64,000 nucleotides of DNA from JABGQS01 sp963674545 (GCA_963674545.2 CAXXFB010000001.1:372001-436000), one strand, 5' to 3'; shown: positions 34,628-43,645, numbered from the stretch's first letter. Made by a program: numbers and translations. The notes: generated by a model from the sequence alone, not told the origin.

Positions 34628-36091
34628 ATGAAACTGTATAAAAAAATTAAAAATTGTAACAGAGGATCGTCAATAGTGACCGTGGTTATCGTTATGGTAG
34701 TAATGATAATGCTGGGTGGTGCAGTTACGATGATTTCGATGAGTACGCTGAACAACAATTCTGCGGACTCCTCTAATAACGAAGCGTATTACAGTGCTGA
34801 GTCTGCAGCAAACAGCGCCGTGGAACACTTAAAGTATATTGTTGTCTCCTATTATGAAGCAATGAAAGCGGCCACCCCCACGGAATACATGATGATGTAT
34901 ACAAGCTTTGAGCCCAGCATAGTATATAATGCTCAGACGACTTTTATTGAACCGGACCTTGACAGCAACACGACGACCACGACCTTTTCGTCAGGTGCTT
35001 ACGATTCCGCTAATGATGTGTGCGAGTTTGATATCACGTGTATATCCCTTACGCCTGACAATGCTAAGTATCGTGTAGATGCCAAAGTGTATGTAAAGAA
35101 AATCGACATCAGTATAGATGGCGGCGCACTGACGATACCCGCAAATGCTGCAATAATAACCGGCGGGCTTATGGACCTTGACTATGAGAGCGGTATCGGA
35201 GTTATCGGCGGTGATGTTATTGTCGGCGGTATAACTTATGAATCGTTTAAGAAGAACAGCGTGCCTTACAAAATAATCGACGGAGTGCTTTATGAAAATC
35301 CAAACATAGGCAGCATGATCAATGACCCTTTTGTATATGAATCATACGAAAGCCCGGTAATAACCTCGCCTGATATATACGCTGCATCTGAGATGACGAT
35401 ACAATCGATACCAGTTGATCCGGTAGAGATCCTCTCTGCTCCTGGCGTCAAGCTGAATTTATCTTGCAGTATTGATGACGGCATAGTTTACAGCCAGGGC
35501 AATCTTGAAATTTTAAACGGCCAGTACGGGGCTGATCTTTATGCAGACGGTAACATGGTTATAAACAGCGCTGTTATAAACGGTGATCTATACTGCAGAG
35601 GCAATATATATATCAGCAGTACAACTATGAGAGGGAATATCTACTGCGACGGAAACGTATACTGGACAAGCGGAAAAAGTGAAGGAAATATAATCGCCGG
35701 CGGAAATGTAAGCATTGAAAGCGCTTCAAGTGTATGTAACGTAATATCTAAAGGAAGCGTCAACTTAAAAAGCGTTGGCGTGAATGCGGGGCTTATATTT
35801 GCAAGCGGAGACGTTTCTATAGGTACCTGCTCTGTAACTGCAGTTATCTATACAACAGGCAACTTTATTACAACAGGAAGCTGGCATTTGAAGGGAGCTA
35901 TTTTAGGGAAAGGTGATTTCTACTTTTCTAACGAGGGTTCAAACATGCAGATGCAATATGACCCGGAGTTCGTACAGCAGATATTGGATGGGGTCAACGG
36001 AACAATATTTGAAGGAGAGGGAACTCCCCCGACACTTGACAGCAGTATATTCGTAATGGAAAAAATAACGCCTATAGGGCGTGTCAACTAA
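34628..36091 (+). CDS. PilX-like protein with a repeat-rich (beta-helix/bactofilin-like) C-terminal half, copy 2
   Basis: The 487-residue tandem paralogue of the previous gene shows the same order: basic leader, NRGSSIVTVVIVM hydrophobic helix without Glu5, NNEAYYSAESAANSAVEHL, a central domain starting AIITGGLMDL, and C-terminal short-strand repeats such as YADGNMVINSAVINGDLYCRG. Both end with a similar VMEKITPIGRV / VSEEITTVGRI tail. ATG 34628 is preceded by GTGAGG at 10 bases; earlier in-frame TTG 34598 and ATG 34619 lack spacing. Divergence in the hydrophobic helix and surface loops suggests separate roles, possibly as a heteromeric pair. Confidence 0.75.
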   Translation: MKLYKKIKNCNRGSSIVTVVIVMVVMIMLGGAVTMISMSTLNNNSADSSNNEAYYSAESAANSAVEHLKYIVVSYYEAMKAATPTEYMMMYTSFEPSIVYNAQTTFIEPDLDSNTTTTTFSSGAYDSANDVCEFDITCISLTPDNAKYRVDAKVYVKKIDISIDGGALTIPANAAIITGGLMDLDYESGIGVIGGDVIVGGITYESFKKNSVPYKIIDGVLYENPNIGSMINDPFVYESYESPVITSPDIYAASEMTIQSIPVDPVEILSAPGVKLNLSCSIDDGIVYSQGNLEILNGQYGADLYADGNMVINSAVINGDLYCRGNIYISSTTMRGNIYCDGNVYWTSGKSEGNIIAGGNVSIESASSVCNVISKGSVNLKSVGVNAGLIFASGDVSIGTCSVTAVIYTTGNFITTGSWHLKGAILGKGDFYFSNEGSNMQMQYDPEFVQQILDGVNGTIFEGEGTPPTLDSSIFVMEKITPIGRVN

Positions 36092-36101
36092 GGAGATAAA
36101 T

Positions 36102-37148
36102 ATGCCTATAAAGCAAGCGCCTACGGTCACAATAGACATTGGACATTCGTATCTTAAAATGATACAAACGGGCAATAACGGACAAATCGCAAAATTCGTT
36201 GTTCATAAAATGCCTGACGGTTGTGTTGACGACCTTACAATATCATCTGAAGAGACGCTTATCGCATCGCTCAAGAAAGCAAAGAAAGCTTCACGCATGT
36301 CACAGGGAAAGTGCAATCTAGTTTTAAGCGGCAGCGATATAATAATTCGTCACTTCACACTGCCAAAGCTTAGCGAAGATGATCTGTATAACAACGTTCT
36401 TCATGAAATGTCAGGATATCTTCCTGTAGATCCTGAAAAGTATTATGTTGACTTCAAGATCGCCGATACTGTTGTTGAAGAAGGCGTTGAAATGTATAAA
36501 GTTCTTGTTACAACAGCAAGCAAACGTGTTATAAATGGATATAGAAAAGCGCTTAAATCTGCAGGGTTTGTTCCAAAAGTCATTGATACCAGCGAGAACG
36601 CTTTTGAAAAGCTGCTTAGATATAACAATCAGGTAAACAAGGATTTCAACATCGACGGCGGAATCTGTGTGCTTGACCTTGGTACAAAGTATACGAGAGC
36701 GAATCTTTATAACAATGGCGCTTACTACGTCAGCAATGTTCTGAAAAGATCCAGCCAGAGCATTACTGAAGTAATCGCAAAGGTGGCAAAAAAGGATATA
36801 CTTACCTCCGAGACTTTGAAAAGAAAGAACAACTTTTTAAACGGTACTCATGAAAACGAAGAGTTGTCAAAAGCTGTTAAATATGAAGTAGACTCACTTC
36901 TTTTCGAGATATCCAGAGTCTTCGACTATTTCAGGAACAGGACGAAGAGCTCTATAAACAAGATATATATATCCGGAGGCGGAAGCCTGCTGCTTGGTCT
37001 AAAAGAATATCTCGAAATGCACATCGGTGTGCCCGTATTCTACGCTTCGGAACTTATCAGCCGTGACAGCGTTAAAAAGAACATCGATACTACAGGCTTT
37101 GGTATTCTTCTCAATGCTTATGCGGCATCGTACAGGGAGGAAGCATGA
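36102..37148 (+). CDS. pilM: PilM, actin-like type IV pilus assembly protein
   Basis: The 348-residue cytosolic ATPase-fold protein has the FtsA/PilM pattern: VTIDIGHSYLKMIQTG (phosphate 1), DLGTKYTRANLY (phosphate 2) and ISGGGSLLLGLKEYLE (adenosine motif). It recruits the PilN N-terminal tail, which is encoded next. ATG 36102 has AAGGAG; GTG 36081 would start inside the previous gene. It overlaps pilN by 4 bases. Confidence 0.95.
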   Translation: MPIKQAPTVTIDIGHSYLKMIQTGNNGQIAKFVVHKMPDGCVDDLTISSEETLIASLKKAKKASRMSQGKCNLVLSGSDIIIRHFTLPKLSEDDLYNNVLHEMSGYLPVDPEKYYVDFKIADTVVEEGVEMYKVLVTTASKRVINGYRKALKSAGFVPKVIDTSENAFEKLLRYNNQVNKDFNIDGGICVLDLGTKYTRANLYNNGAYYVSNVLKRSSQSITEVIAKVAKKDILTSETLKRKNNFLNGTHENEELSKAVKYEVDSLLFEISRVFDYFRNRTKSSINKIYISGGGSLLLGLKEYLEMHIGVPVFYASELISRDSVKKNIDTTGFGILLNAYAASYREEA

Positions 37149-37813
37149 TTAAGAACGACATAAATCTTTTACAAAAAAGAAAAGGGAAGCAATATTCATC
37201 AAAAAGCGTTGCTCTGACCCTTGTTCTTGTTGGAGTATTCGGTGTTGGTATTTTTCTCGGGATAACTCTCCCCTCTAAAAATCTTGCGCAAACCAGGGCT
37301 GCAGTTGCAATACTTGACAGTAAGCTTCAGCAGTACAACGGAGCAGCAACGTCCGCATCAGAAGACACAGACAACTCTGAGGCGGCTTCCGGCGTAAGCA
37401 TAGATAATTTATATATTGAAAAATCCAACACGCTTAAAAACCTTGAGGAAGAGCTTGAAAGCCTTATATTATTGTCTTCAGCGGAATCTAATGCTTTGGA
37501 ATATATCAGCTCAATTGAAGAAAGTATACCCGGCGAAGCAAATGTGAGCAGCCTTAATTTGGTGGAAAGTGATCTTAGTATTTACGGAACGGCACAGGAT
37601 GACGAAGCGCTTGCTGAATTCACACTTAAACTTAGGGAGTGCGGTTTGTTCAATGACGTGTTCGTTGTTTCTAGCATGGTTGCAGCACCGGGAGAAAAGA
37701 TCTGTGTGTTCAATATAACCGCAACTCTTACCGAACCGCTCAATTCGAGACCGGTTACGCAGGAAGAAGATGCATCTGGCGTTGTTACAACAGCCACAGG
37801 GGGCGAATTATAA
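37145..37813 (+). CDS. pilN: PilN-like type IV pilus alignment protein
   Basis: The 222-residue protein begins MIKNDINLLQKRK, matching the conserved IN-L-P/L box of PilN that binds PilM. One membrane helix (~26-46) and a coiled-coil-prone segment follow, then a ferredoxin-like periplasmic-type domain. It has overlapping junctions on both sides (ATGA with pilM, one base with pilO), so the three proteins are likely made in equal amounts. Confidence 0.9.
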   Translation: MIKNDINLLQKRKGKQYSSKSVALTLVLVGVFGVGIFLGITLPSKNLAQTRAAVAILDSKLQQYNGAATSASEDTDNSEAASGVSIDNLYIEKSNTLKNLEEELESLILLSSAESNALEYISSIEESIPGEANVSSLNLVESDLSIYGTAQDDEALAEFTLKLRECGLFNDVFVVSSMVAAPGEKICVFNITATLTEPLNSRPVTQEEDASGVVTTATGGEL

Positions 37814-38589
37814 TGAAAGTATCTAAAAGAGAAAAAACGCTGCTTATAGTCGTGCTGATGCTGGCACTCGTAAGCGCCTACTATCTGTTGTTTTTGAAGC
37901 CTTATCTTACGGAGATAAGCGATCTTAACATACAGCTGGCAAATAACGAGACACAGGTTCAAACATACGCACAGCTAAAAGCAAACGTAGACAATATCGA
38001 AAAACAGATCGAAGAAAAAAGAAACGAGATCGATGAGTTCAGTCACGATATTTCAGCAGGATTTGACCAGCCGCCGGTGCTTGTATATCTTGAAGATACT
38101 GTTGGCAGGCACGGTGAAAAAAACATGTTTGTTTTCGGAAGATCGGAACAGGTCGGGCAAATGATAATCAGCCCTGTAACCATCACCATGGTAACAACTT
38201 ATGATGAACTCAAAGGCTTTATAAGCGACGTGACTGAAGGAGAATATATAGTAAAGGTTACCAGCATACAGGCTTCTGTCACCTCCCCTATTGAAGAAGG
38301 CAATGCTGAGATGGATACCGGAGATACAACTACCGGAGACGCGGCTACCGGAGACGCAGCTACCGGAGAAACCGCAGATGGAGAAGCTGAAAGCAATTTA
38401 TATGTTCCGGCTACTGTTCTTCCTTCTGGTGAAAAGACCGAAGGCATGAAACTTGTGGAAAACTCGGAAACACTCTTGAAGGTATCGCTGCAACTTGAGA
38501 TCTACGGAATGTTCGGAGACATCCCTCAAGACAAAGTATATGATTTCGGTGGCGGATCATATAACTATGGCGGAGACATATTCTATTGA
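37813..38589 (+). CDS. pilO: PilO-like type IV pilus alignment protein
   Basis: The 258-residue protein has one N-terminal membrane helix (TLLIVVLMLALVSAYYLLF), a coiled coil with NETQVQTYAQLKANVDNIEKQIEEK, and a C-terminal pseudo-ferredoxin domain, the PilO architecture. A low-complexity Thr/Gly/Asp insertion of four five-residue units lies near residues 168-188, encoded by a 15-base tandem repeat. PilP and PilQ do not follow; they are outer-membrane-related and absent in monoderm pili. The operon ends without an evident terminator, converging on the WYL gene 8 bases away. Confidence 0.88.
   Translation: MKVSKREKTLLIVVLMLALVSAYYLLFLKPYLTEISDLNIQLANNETQVQTYAQLKANVDNIEKQIEEKRNEIDEFSHDISAGFDQPPVLVYLEDTVGRHGEKNMFVFGRSEQVGQMIISPVTITMVTTYDELKGFISDVTEGEYIVKVTSIQASVTSPIEEGNAEMDTGDTTTGDAATGDAATGETADGEAESNLYVPATVLPSGEKTEGMKLVENSETLLKVSLQLEIYGMFGDIPQDKVYDFGGGSYNYGGDIFY
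38317..38376 (+). repeat. Four tandem 15-base repeats inside pilO
   Basis: Units start at 38317, 38332, 38347 and 38362; the consensus is ACCGGAGACGCAGCT with a few substitutions in the first and last copy. They encode a T-G-D/E-x-x pentapeptide tract. The 15-base unit keeps the frame if copy number changes. Confidence 0.85.
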
Positions 38590-38597
38590 GGAATCGT

Positions 38598-39599
38598 TTA
38601 GTCTTTATAGACGGTGGTAAGTGCGCTTATCATCGTCTTTATTTCTTTTATAAGGCTGCCGGGAGAAAGAACTTCAGCTTTTTCCGCAAACAAGGTCAGC
38701 CATGATATGAAACCGGGACTGACACGTACATTAGCAGATATAGTGAAAAATTCATCTTTTATCTCCGTTACCATTACATCCAGCCCGAAACGGTCGAATA
38801 CTGCTGTTGCCAGTGATTCATGAAAACGTATCCTGACATTTTTACGCCGGCCCCCGAACATATTGAAAACACTGCTGTGGTATTCATCAAAATCCAGATA
38901 GTTCTTATACTCTGAAACCTCGTCTATATGACGTGCCTGCTCATTTAAAACTTCAATATTAGTCATCCTGTCGACCCTGAAATGAGAAAGGTTGTCATAT
39001 TTGTCTATATTGCATACCATATACAAAGCATCTTCGAACCACATTAAAACATATGGAGTAGCATGATATTTTTCGCCTTTTTTGCGTACCTGCTGAGTTT
39101 TGTCGGGAAGATATTCAAAGTATTGAAAAGATATCCTTTTCGCATCGTTTGTCGCAGTAACAATTTTATCTATGTTGTAATACACTTCTTTATTCTTTGT
39201 TTTCTTTGTCCTTGCTAGCTCCAGTCGTTTGTGGAAGATTCTTGCCTGCTCTTTGCTGAACAGCTTGGAAAGTTTATTTAGCAGTTCTGTTGATTTTTCC
39301 TGGGTAACGAACTTTGCAGCGCTGACCGCACTTGCGAATATTTCTGCCTCTGCCTGTTCAAAAAACTCATCGGCGAGGAAGTAGGCAACTTCTCCCTCAT
39401 TTATTACTTTTATCACATCGTAGTCGAGCTCCCTTAGAAGCTTGATATCTGAATATATAGATTTTCTTTCAACTTCTATCCCCTTTGCATTGAGATATTC
39501 AATAATATCGGCAACAGTTCTTGGGTGTTGTTCGTCTGTTTCACTTCTGAAGAAATCTAAAAGAAGCAATAGTTTGGCACGTTTCGGGTATAACTTCAA
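38598..39599 (-). CDS. WYL domain transcriptional regulator (HTH-WYL)
   Basis: The 333-residue protein has an N-terminal winged helix (HPRTVADIIEYLNAKGIEVERKSIYSDIKLL), a WYL domain at ~145-220 (RISFQYFEY ... YVLMWFEDALYMVC ... SHFRVDRMTNIEVL), and a C-terminal WCX-type extension. Such regulators sense ligands, often nucleic acid or small molecules. The start is best placed at TTG 39599, which has a perfect AGGAGG eight bases upstream; GTG 39635 lacks any ribosome binding site. It is divergent from a DcuC-type transporter gene with overlapping promoters, so it probably controls that unit and itself. Confidence 0.88.
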   Translation of the reverse strand: MKLYPKRAKLLLLLDFFRSETDEQHPRTVADIIEYLNAKGIEVERKSIYSDIKLLRELDYDVIKVINEGEVAYFLADEFFEQAEAEIFASAVSAAKFVTQEKSTELLNKLSKLFSKEQARIFHKRLELARTKKTKNKEVYYNIDKIVTATNDAKRISFQYFEYLPDKTQQVRKKGEKYHATPYVLMWFEDALYMVCNIDKYDNLSHFRVDRMTNIEVLNEQARHIDEVSEYKNYLDFDEYHSSVFNMFGGRRKNVRIRFHESLATAVFDRFGLDVMVTEIKDEFFTISANVRVSPGFISWLTLFAEKAEVLSPGSLIKEIKTMISALTTVYKD

Positions 39600-39628
39600 T
39601 GTTGCTGCCTCCTCTGGTCTATTCTTTA

Positions 39629-39657
39629 TTGACACTGAATATACAATAATACATAAT
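39629..39657 (+). promoter_or_regulatory. Promoter of the DcuC-type transporter operon
   Basis: TTGACA (39629-39634), 17 bases, then CATAAT (39652-39657), about 30 bases upstream of ATG 39688. Confidence 0.65.
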
Positions 39658-39664
39658 TATAGCA
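39656..39664 (-). promoter_or_regulatory. Extended -10 promoter of the WYL regulator
   Basis: The minus strand reads TGC then TATAAT (39661-39656). This -10 box overlaps the -10 box of the opposing transporter promoter by two bases, giving a 50-base leader ahead of the WYL TTG start. Confidence 0.5.
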
Positions 39665-39687
39665 TATATTTTGAGGGAGAACATGGT

Positions 39688-41130
39688 ATGAATAATGATG
39701 CAAGCTTGAAAATCAATAAACGAAGTCTTCTTACTGCTGTTATAATAATCGGAGTTCTTATTGTAGCCTCCTACTGTTTAACGCTTTTTGTACCACCTGG
39801 ACAGTATGATGTTTCTGTTGGAGATGATGGCAGCGAAACAATCGTTCCCGGCTCTTACCAGCAAACGGGAGAAGAAGGCCATTATCCCGTTTACAATATA
39901 ATACTCTCAGTATTCAAATCGTTTGCTCCCGGCGGCGAAGTAAACACAGTTATGATCGTTATCATGTTGTTTATATTGATAATCGGCGGAAGTTTTACGC
40001 TTCTTGACAAGGCCGGGATATTGCGAGCAGTTATTGCCAAGATAGCATCCAGGATGATAAACAAAAAATATTTACTTGTCGTTGTTATATCATTCGTTTT
40101 TATGTTTCTTGGCGCTTTCTGCGGTATCCTTGAAGAGATAATCCCTCTTATACCGCTTGTAGTAGGCCTTTCTTTCATGCTTGGCTGGGACAGCCTTATG
40201 GGCCTTGGTATGTGTCTTCTCTCGACCAGCTTCGGATTTGCTGCTGCAATATATAATCCTTTTACAGTACTGCTCGCTCAGCAGATCGCCGGAGTCCCGA
40301 TATACGCAGGTACGTGGCTTAGGGTAATATTCTTTGTCATCGTATATATAGTACTTATTTTATTCCTTTTGAGATATGCAAGGAAACTCGACGAAAACCC
40401 TCTCGCCTCAAAGGTATATAAAGAAGACACGGCAAGAAGAGAAAAATACAGACTTTCGCCGCAGCAGATAAAGCAGGCTGCAGTTTTCAAAAGATCTCCT
40501 ATACTTTTTGTAGGAATAAGCCTTGCAGTCATGCTTGCATTTCTTGTATCTGCGCCTTTCATTGGTTTGGCTGACTATTCAATGATAGTAATTGCAATCA
40601 TATTCCTTGCAGCTTCATTTGCAGGAGCAAAGCTTGCCGGCTACAAGCCAGCTGTTAAGACATTCTTTAAAGGTATACTTGACATAGCTCCCGGCATCCT
40701 TCTTATACCTCTTGCATATGCCGTATCAACTGTTATAAATGACAGCGGCATAATGGATACTCTTTTATTCTACTCCTCAGAAGCTATCTCTGGAATGAGC
40801 CCATTTGTGAACATAATAATCATTTACGGCGTTGTGCTGATTCTGGAGTTCTTCATCGCTCAGGCATCAGCAAAGGCTTTTCTCATTTTGCCGCTTATTG
40901 TACCGCTGGCTGCTCTTTCCGGTATAACCGGACAAACCACTGTTCTTGCATACACTCTTGGCGATGGTTTCCTAAACGTCCTCTACCCAACAAATGCAAT
41001 GCTGCTTATAGCGCTTGGTCTCACAACAGTCAGCTATACAAAATGGTTCAGGTTTACGATAGTTGTGCAGCTTATCATTATGGCGCTAAGCGTTGCGCTT
41101 CTCATGGCAGCAGTTCAGATCGGATACTGA
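39688..41130 (+). CDS. DcuC/YfcC-family membrane transporter
   Basis: The 480-residue protein has about twelve membrane helices and the features of the DcuC-type ion transporter family (YfcC subgroup): a large loop after the first helix (VPPGQYDVSVGDDGSETIVPGSY), a GGSFTLLDKAGI segment, and SFGFAAAIYNPFTVLLAQQIAG. YfcC relatives move amino acids or carboxylates such as arginine/ornithine or C4-dicarboxylates; the solute is unknown here. ATG 39688 follows GAGGGAGA by 7 bases; ATG 39683 runs out of frame into a stop. It is co-transcribed with a TIM-barrel gene and faces a WYL regulator. Confidence 0.85.
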   Translation: MNNDASLKINKRSLLTAVIIIGVLIVASYCLTLFVPPGQYDVSVGDDGSETIVPGSYQQTGEEGHYPVYNIILSVFKSFAPGGEVNTVMIVIMLFILIIGGSFTLLDKAGILRAVIAKIASRMINKKYLLVVVISFVFMFLGAFCGILEEIIPLIPLVVGLSFMLGWDSLMGLGMCLLSTSFGFAAAIYNPFTVLLAQQIAGVPIYAGTWLRVIFFVIVYIVLILFLLRYARKLDENPLASKVYKEDTARREKYRLSPQQIKQAAVFKRSPILFVGISLAVMLAFLVSAPFIGLADYSMIVIAIIFLAASFAGAKLAGYKPAVKTFFKGILDIAPGILLIPLAYAVSTVINDSGIMDTLLFYSSEAISGMSPFVNIIIIYGVVLILEFFIAQASAKAFLILPLIVPLAALSGITGQTTVLAYTLGDGFLNVLYPTNAMLLIALGLTTVSYTKWFRFTIVVQLIIMALSVALLMAAVQIGY

Positions 41131-41131
41131 T

Positions 41132-41944
41132 ATGAAGTTTGGAATATCAACAGCCTGTTTTTTCCCTAAGCTAAACTGTGAAGAAGCAGTTGCAAAAATC
41201 GGAGAAATGGGAATAAAAGATGTAGAGATCTTTTTCAGTACGTTGTCTGAATATGAGAAAGGTTTCATAAAAGAGCTAAAAACAATATCTGACGCAAGCG
41301 GAACAAGAGTTTACTCCGTTCATGCACTTTCACTTCAGTTTGAGCCGCAGCTTTTTTCCAGCCATAAAAGAGCCAGAAAAGACGCCTTGGGCATCTATGA
41401 AAAAGTGCTGGAAGCCGGAGCGGAACTTGGTGCAAGCATTTATGTCATGCATGGCCCAGCCCACGTAAAACGTGCATGCAACCTTAATCTGAATTATGAA
41501 TATATTGCTGAAAAAGTGCTGCCTCTTTGTGACATGGCAGAGAGCTATGGCATTAAGCTTACTTGGGAAAATGTACACTGGTGCTGGTATGCACAGCCTC
41601 TGTTCCCCAAGCTGCTTGAAGAACACCTGGGAAACGGTAAACTATTTTATACTCTTGATATAAAACAAGCTGCTCAGTCCGGACATGACCCTTCTGATTA
41701 TTTTGAGTTTACAAAAGGCACTCTGAAGAATATACATGTGTGTGACTATATTAAAACAAATGACGGCAGTATCGTACCGGAGCTTCCCTTCAACGGACAG
41801 ATGGACCATGAAAAAATAAAGCGTAATCTTTCTGAAACTAACTATGACTGTACAGTGATGCTGGAAGTGTATAGCAGCAACTACAAAAGCCAAAGTGAGC
41901 TGAAGCAAGCATATAGAGATGTAGAGAACAGGTTCTCATTTTAG
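41132..41944 (+). CDS. TIM-barrel sugar phosphate isomerase/epimerase family protein
   Basis: The 270-residue protein has the xylose isomerase-like TIM-barrel pattern: MKFGISTACFFPKLNCEEAVAKIGEMGIKDVEIF at strand 1, VMHGPAH, a metal-ligand Glu in LTWENVHW, LDIKQAAQSGHD, NIHVCDY and MLEVYSS near the C-terminus. These suggest a divalent metal site with Glu, Asp, His and Glu ligands. The substrate is not known. The ATG follows the transporter stop by one base, so the pair is coupled; import and turnover of the same compound is an inference. Confidence 0.85.
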   Translation: MKFGISTACFFPKLNCEEAVAKIGEMGIKDVEIFFSTLSEYEKGFIKELKTISDASGTRVYSVHALSLQFEPQLFSSHKRARKDALGIYEKVLEAGAELGASIYVMHGPAHVKRACNLNLNYEYIAEKVLPLCDMAESYGIKLTWENVHWCWYAQPLFPKLLEEHLGNGKLFYTLDIKQAAQSGHDPSDYFEFTKGTLKNIHVCDYIKTNDGSIVPELPFNGQMDHEKIKRNLSETNYDCTVMLEVYSSNYKSQSELKQAYRDVENRFSF

Positions 41945-41970
41945 TAGTATCTGTACTAAAAAAGGAACTC

Positions 41971-42101
41971 TCCTGCATAAATAGCAAATTTAATAATTTT
42001 TTATCTCAAAATTATGCAAATCTTCTTTATTTGTTTAAAAAATTGTTAAGCCATAACATATATTTTATGTTATACTATTAAAGAATTAAATTTATGCAGG
42101 A
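41971..42101. repeat. 131-base segment bounded by 12-base inverted repeats
   Basis: TCCTGCATAAAT (41971-41982) and ATTTATGCAGGA (42090-42101) are perfect inverted copies bounding an AT-rich stretch. Inside lies a second inverted pair, ATAACATA (42053-42060) and TATGTTAT (42066-42073), next to a TATACT -10-like hexamer. I see no target duplication, so a small mobile element is only one option; a regulatory hairpin upstream of the zinc-ribbon gene is another. Confidence 0.5.
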
Positions 42102-42143
42102 CATAAAAAACGGCAACATAATAAAAAATATTGGAGCTACCAT

Positions 42144-43295
42144 ATGATATTCGGACTTAGAGAAAAAAAGGCTGCACTTGGACAGTTTACCAGTGAAAAA
42201 TGTAAAGAGTGTAAAAAAGACAATAAATATATTTTCCATAGAATAACAAAGTTTATCGTAGTGTTTTTCATAAACCTTATACCTGTTTCAACAAGATATG
42301 AATGTGAATGCGTAAATTGCGAAGATACTGTTAAAATTGATAAAAAAGCCGGAAATAAGCTTGCAAAACAAAAATTTAGTGTAGAGAACGGGAATCAGAA
42401 CTTTTCTATATTTGGAAAGCTTTTTATTGCAGCAGTTATTATTGCAGCAGCAATAGTCCTTCCAATAATACTTGTTGGTCCTCCCCTGTCTCCTGATATG
42501 CTAAAAGGGCTTATAACCGAAGATGGTGAATATACTATAGTTAATGCAGACGATAGTATGGTCGGCGTGCTTGACTGCAAAGAAGGAGAATGCACGCTTC
42601 TTATGTATAATGAAATAGAAGATTATAAATCTGCTGATGGTATAAAATTTGAATTGCATAAATACTTTGAAGAAGTTAAAAAAGAAGACGGCACTTCTTA
42701 TATGCAGCCAATAGCAGATGATTTTGGTGCTCTTATTGATAAAAACGGTGTTAAGGTACAACGCTATTATTATGACATAGCGAACAACAGTTATGGATTT
42801 ACTGTCGGCGTTAAGGACTTAGGTACTATTGAATATACTGATGGCAAGACTGTTTATCTGCTTTCATATCTTCCATCCGCAAATGAAGATCTGACATTTA
42901 AGATGGTCATTTACAATACGAAAGACTGGGAGATCGACGTCAGATATCAGGTCTTGGAAGATGGATCCGAAGAGATAATGGACGTAATGCTTATAAAAAT
43001 TGAGAACGGCAGGCAGGTCAGCGAGACCATGTACAATCTTTCGGCTGCCGATGGCTCTATCGTATACCTTGGTGGATTGTCTTCTCAGAGTTCCGGTCAG
43101 GAATTCTATGACTTTTTAAAGAGCAGCCAGCTTTCCATATCATATAAGAATGACTATACTTTCTATAAAGATACAAACGTTATAATGTCATCTACGACTA
43201 CAACTTACGACGAGGAAGGCAACGCAACAACGACAGAAGAGAAATATGACGTGACCAAAAAGTACGGTTACTATGTATTGGCCGCTGCAGAGTAG
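42144..43295 (+). CDS. Zinc-ribbon membrane protein of unknown function
   Basis: The 383-residue protein begins with a cytosolic zinc ribbon (CKEC at Cys20/23 and CVNC at Cys56/59), has one clear membrane helix near residues 92-112, and continues with about 270 residues of beta-rich, acidic extracytoplasmic sequence containing the repeat-like YDEEGNATTTEEKYD near the end. I recognise no named family beyond the zinc ribbon. GGAG precedes the ATG. It stands alone between the TIM-barrel gene and HU. Confidence 0.7.
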   Translation: MIFGLREKKAALGQFTSEKCKECKKDNKYIFHRITKFIVVFFINLIPVSTRYECECVNCEDTVKIDKKAGNKLAKQKFSVENGNQNFSIFGKLFIAAVIIAAAIVLPIILVGPPLSPDMLKGLITEDGEYTIVNADDSMVGVLDCKEGECTLLMYNEIEDYKSADGIKFELHKYFEEVKKEDGTSYMQPIADDFGALIDKNGVKVQRYYYDIANNSYGFTVGVKDLGTIEYTDGKTVYLLSYLPSANEDLTFKMVIYNTKDWEIDVRYQVLEDGSEEIMDVMLIKIENGRQVSETMYNLSAADGSIVYLGGLSSQSSGQEFYDFLKSSQLSISYKNDYTFYKDTNVIMSSTTTTYDEEGNATTTEEKYDVTKKYGYYVLAAAE

Positions 43296-43361
43296 TAAAG
43301 TATGCATTTTGCATCTTTAAATATATTAAAATAATTCAAAATAAAACTCAGGAGGTTTTTT

Positions 43362-43634
43362 ATGAATAAATCAGAACTAATTGATGCAGTATCAAAGAGC
43401 GCAGGCACAACCAAACAGGAAGCGGAAAAATTCTTATCAGCTTTTTCGGGTGTGGTTATCGATACTCTCGGAAAAGGCGAAAAGGTTCAGTGGGCCGGCT
43501 TTGGCACATTTGAACTGAGGCACAGAGAAGCAAGACAGGGAATCAATCCGGCAACAGGAGAAAAAATAAGCATACCTGCTTGTGATTCTCCGGCATTTAA
43601 ACCGGGGAAAGCTTTAAAAGACAGCTTTAAGTAG
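43362..43634 (+). CDS. hup: HU family DNA-binding protein
   Basis: The 90-residue protein is typical HU: MNKSELIDAVSKSAGTTKQEAEKFL, GFGTFELRHREARQGINPATGEKI, with the DNA-intercalating Pro in the beta arm (INPATGE) and FKPGKALK at the end. It bends and compacts DNA and assists replication and recombination. AGGAGG precedes the ATG and a strong terminator follows. Confidence 0.97.
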   Translation: MNKSELIDAVSKSAGTTKQEAEKFLSAFSGVVIDTLGKGEKVQWAGFGTFELRHREARQGINPATGEKISIPACDSPAFKPGKALKDSFK

Positions 43635-43645
43635 ACAAAAAATAT

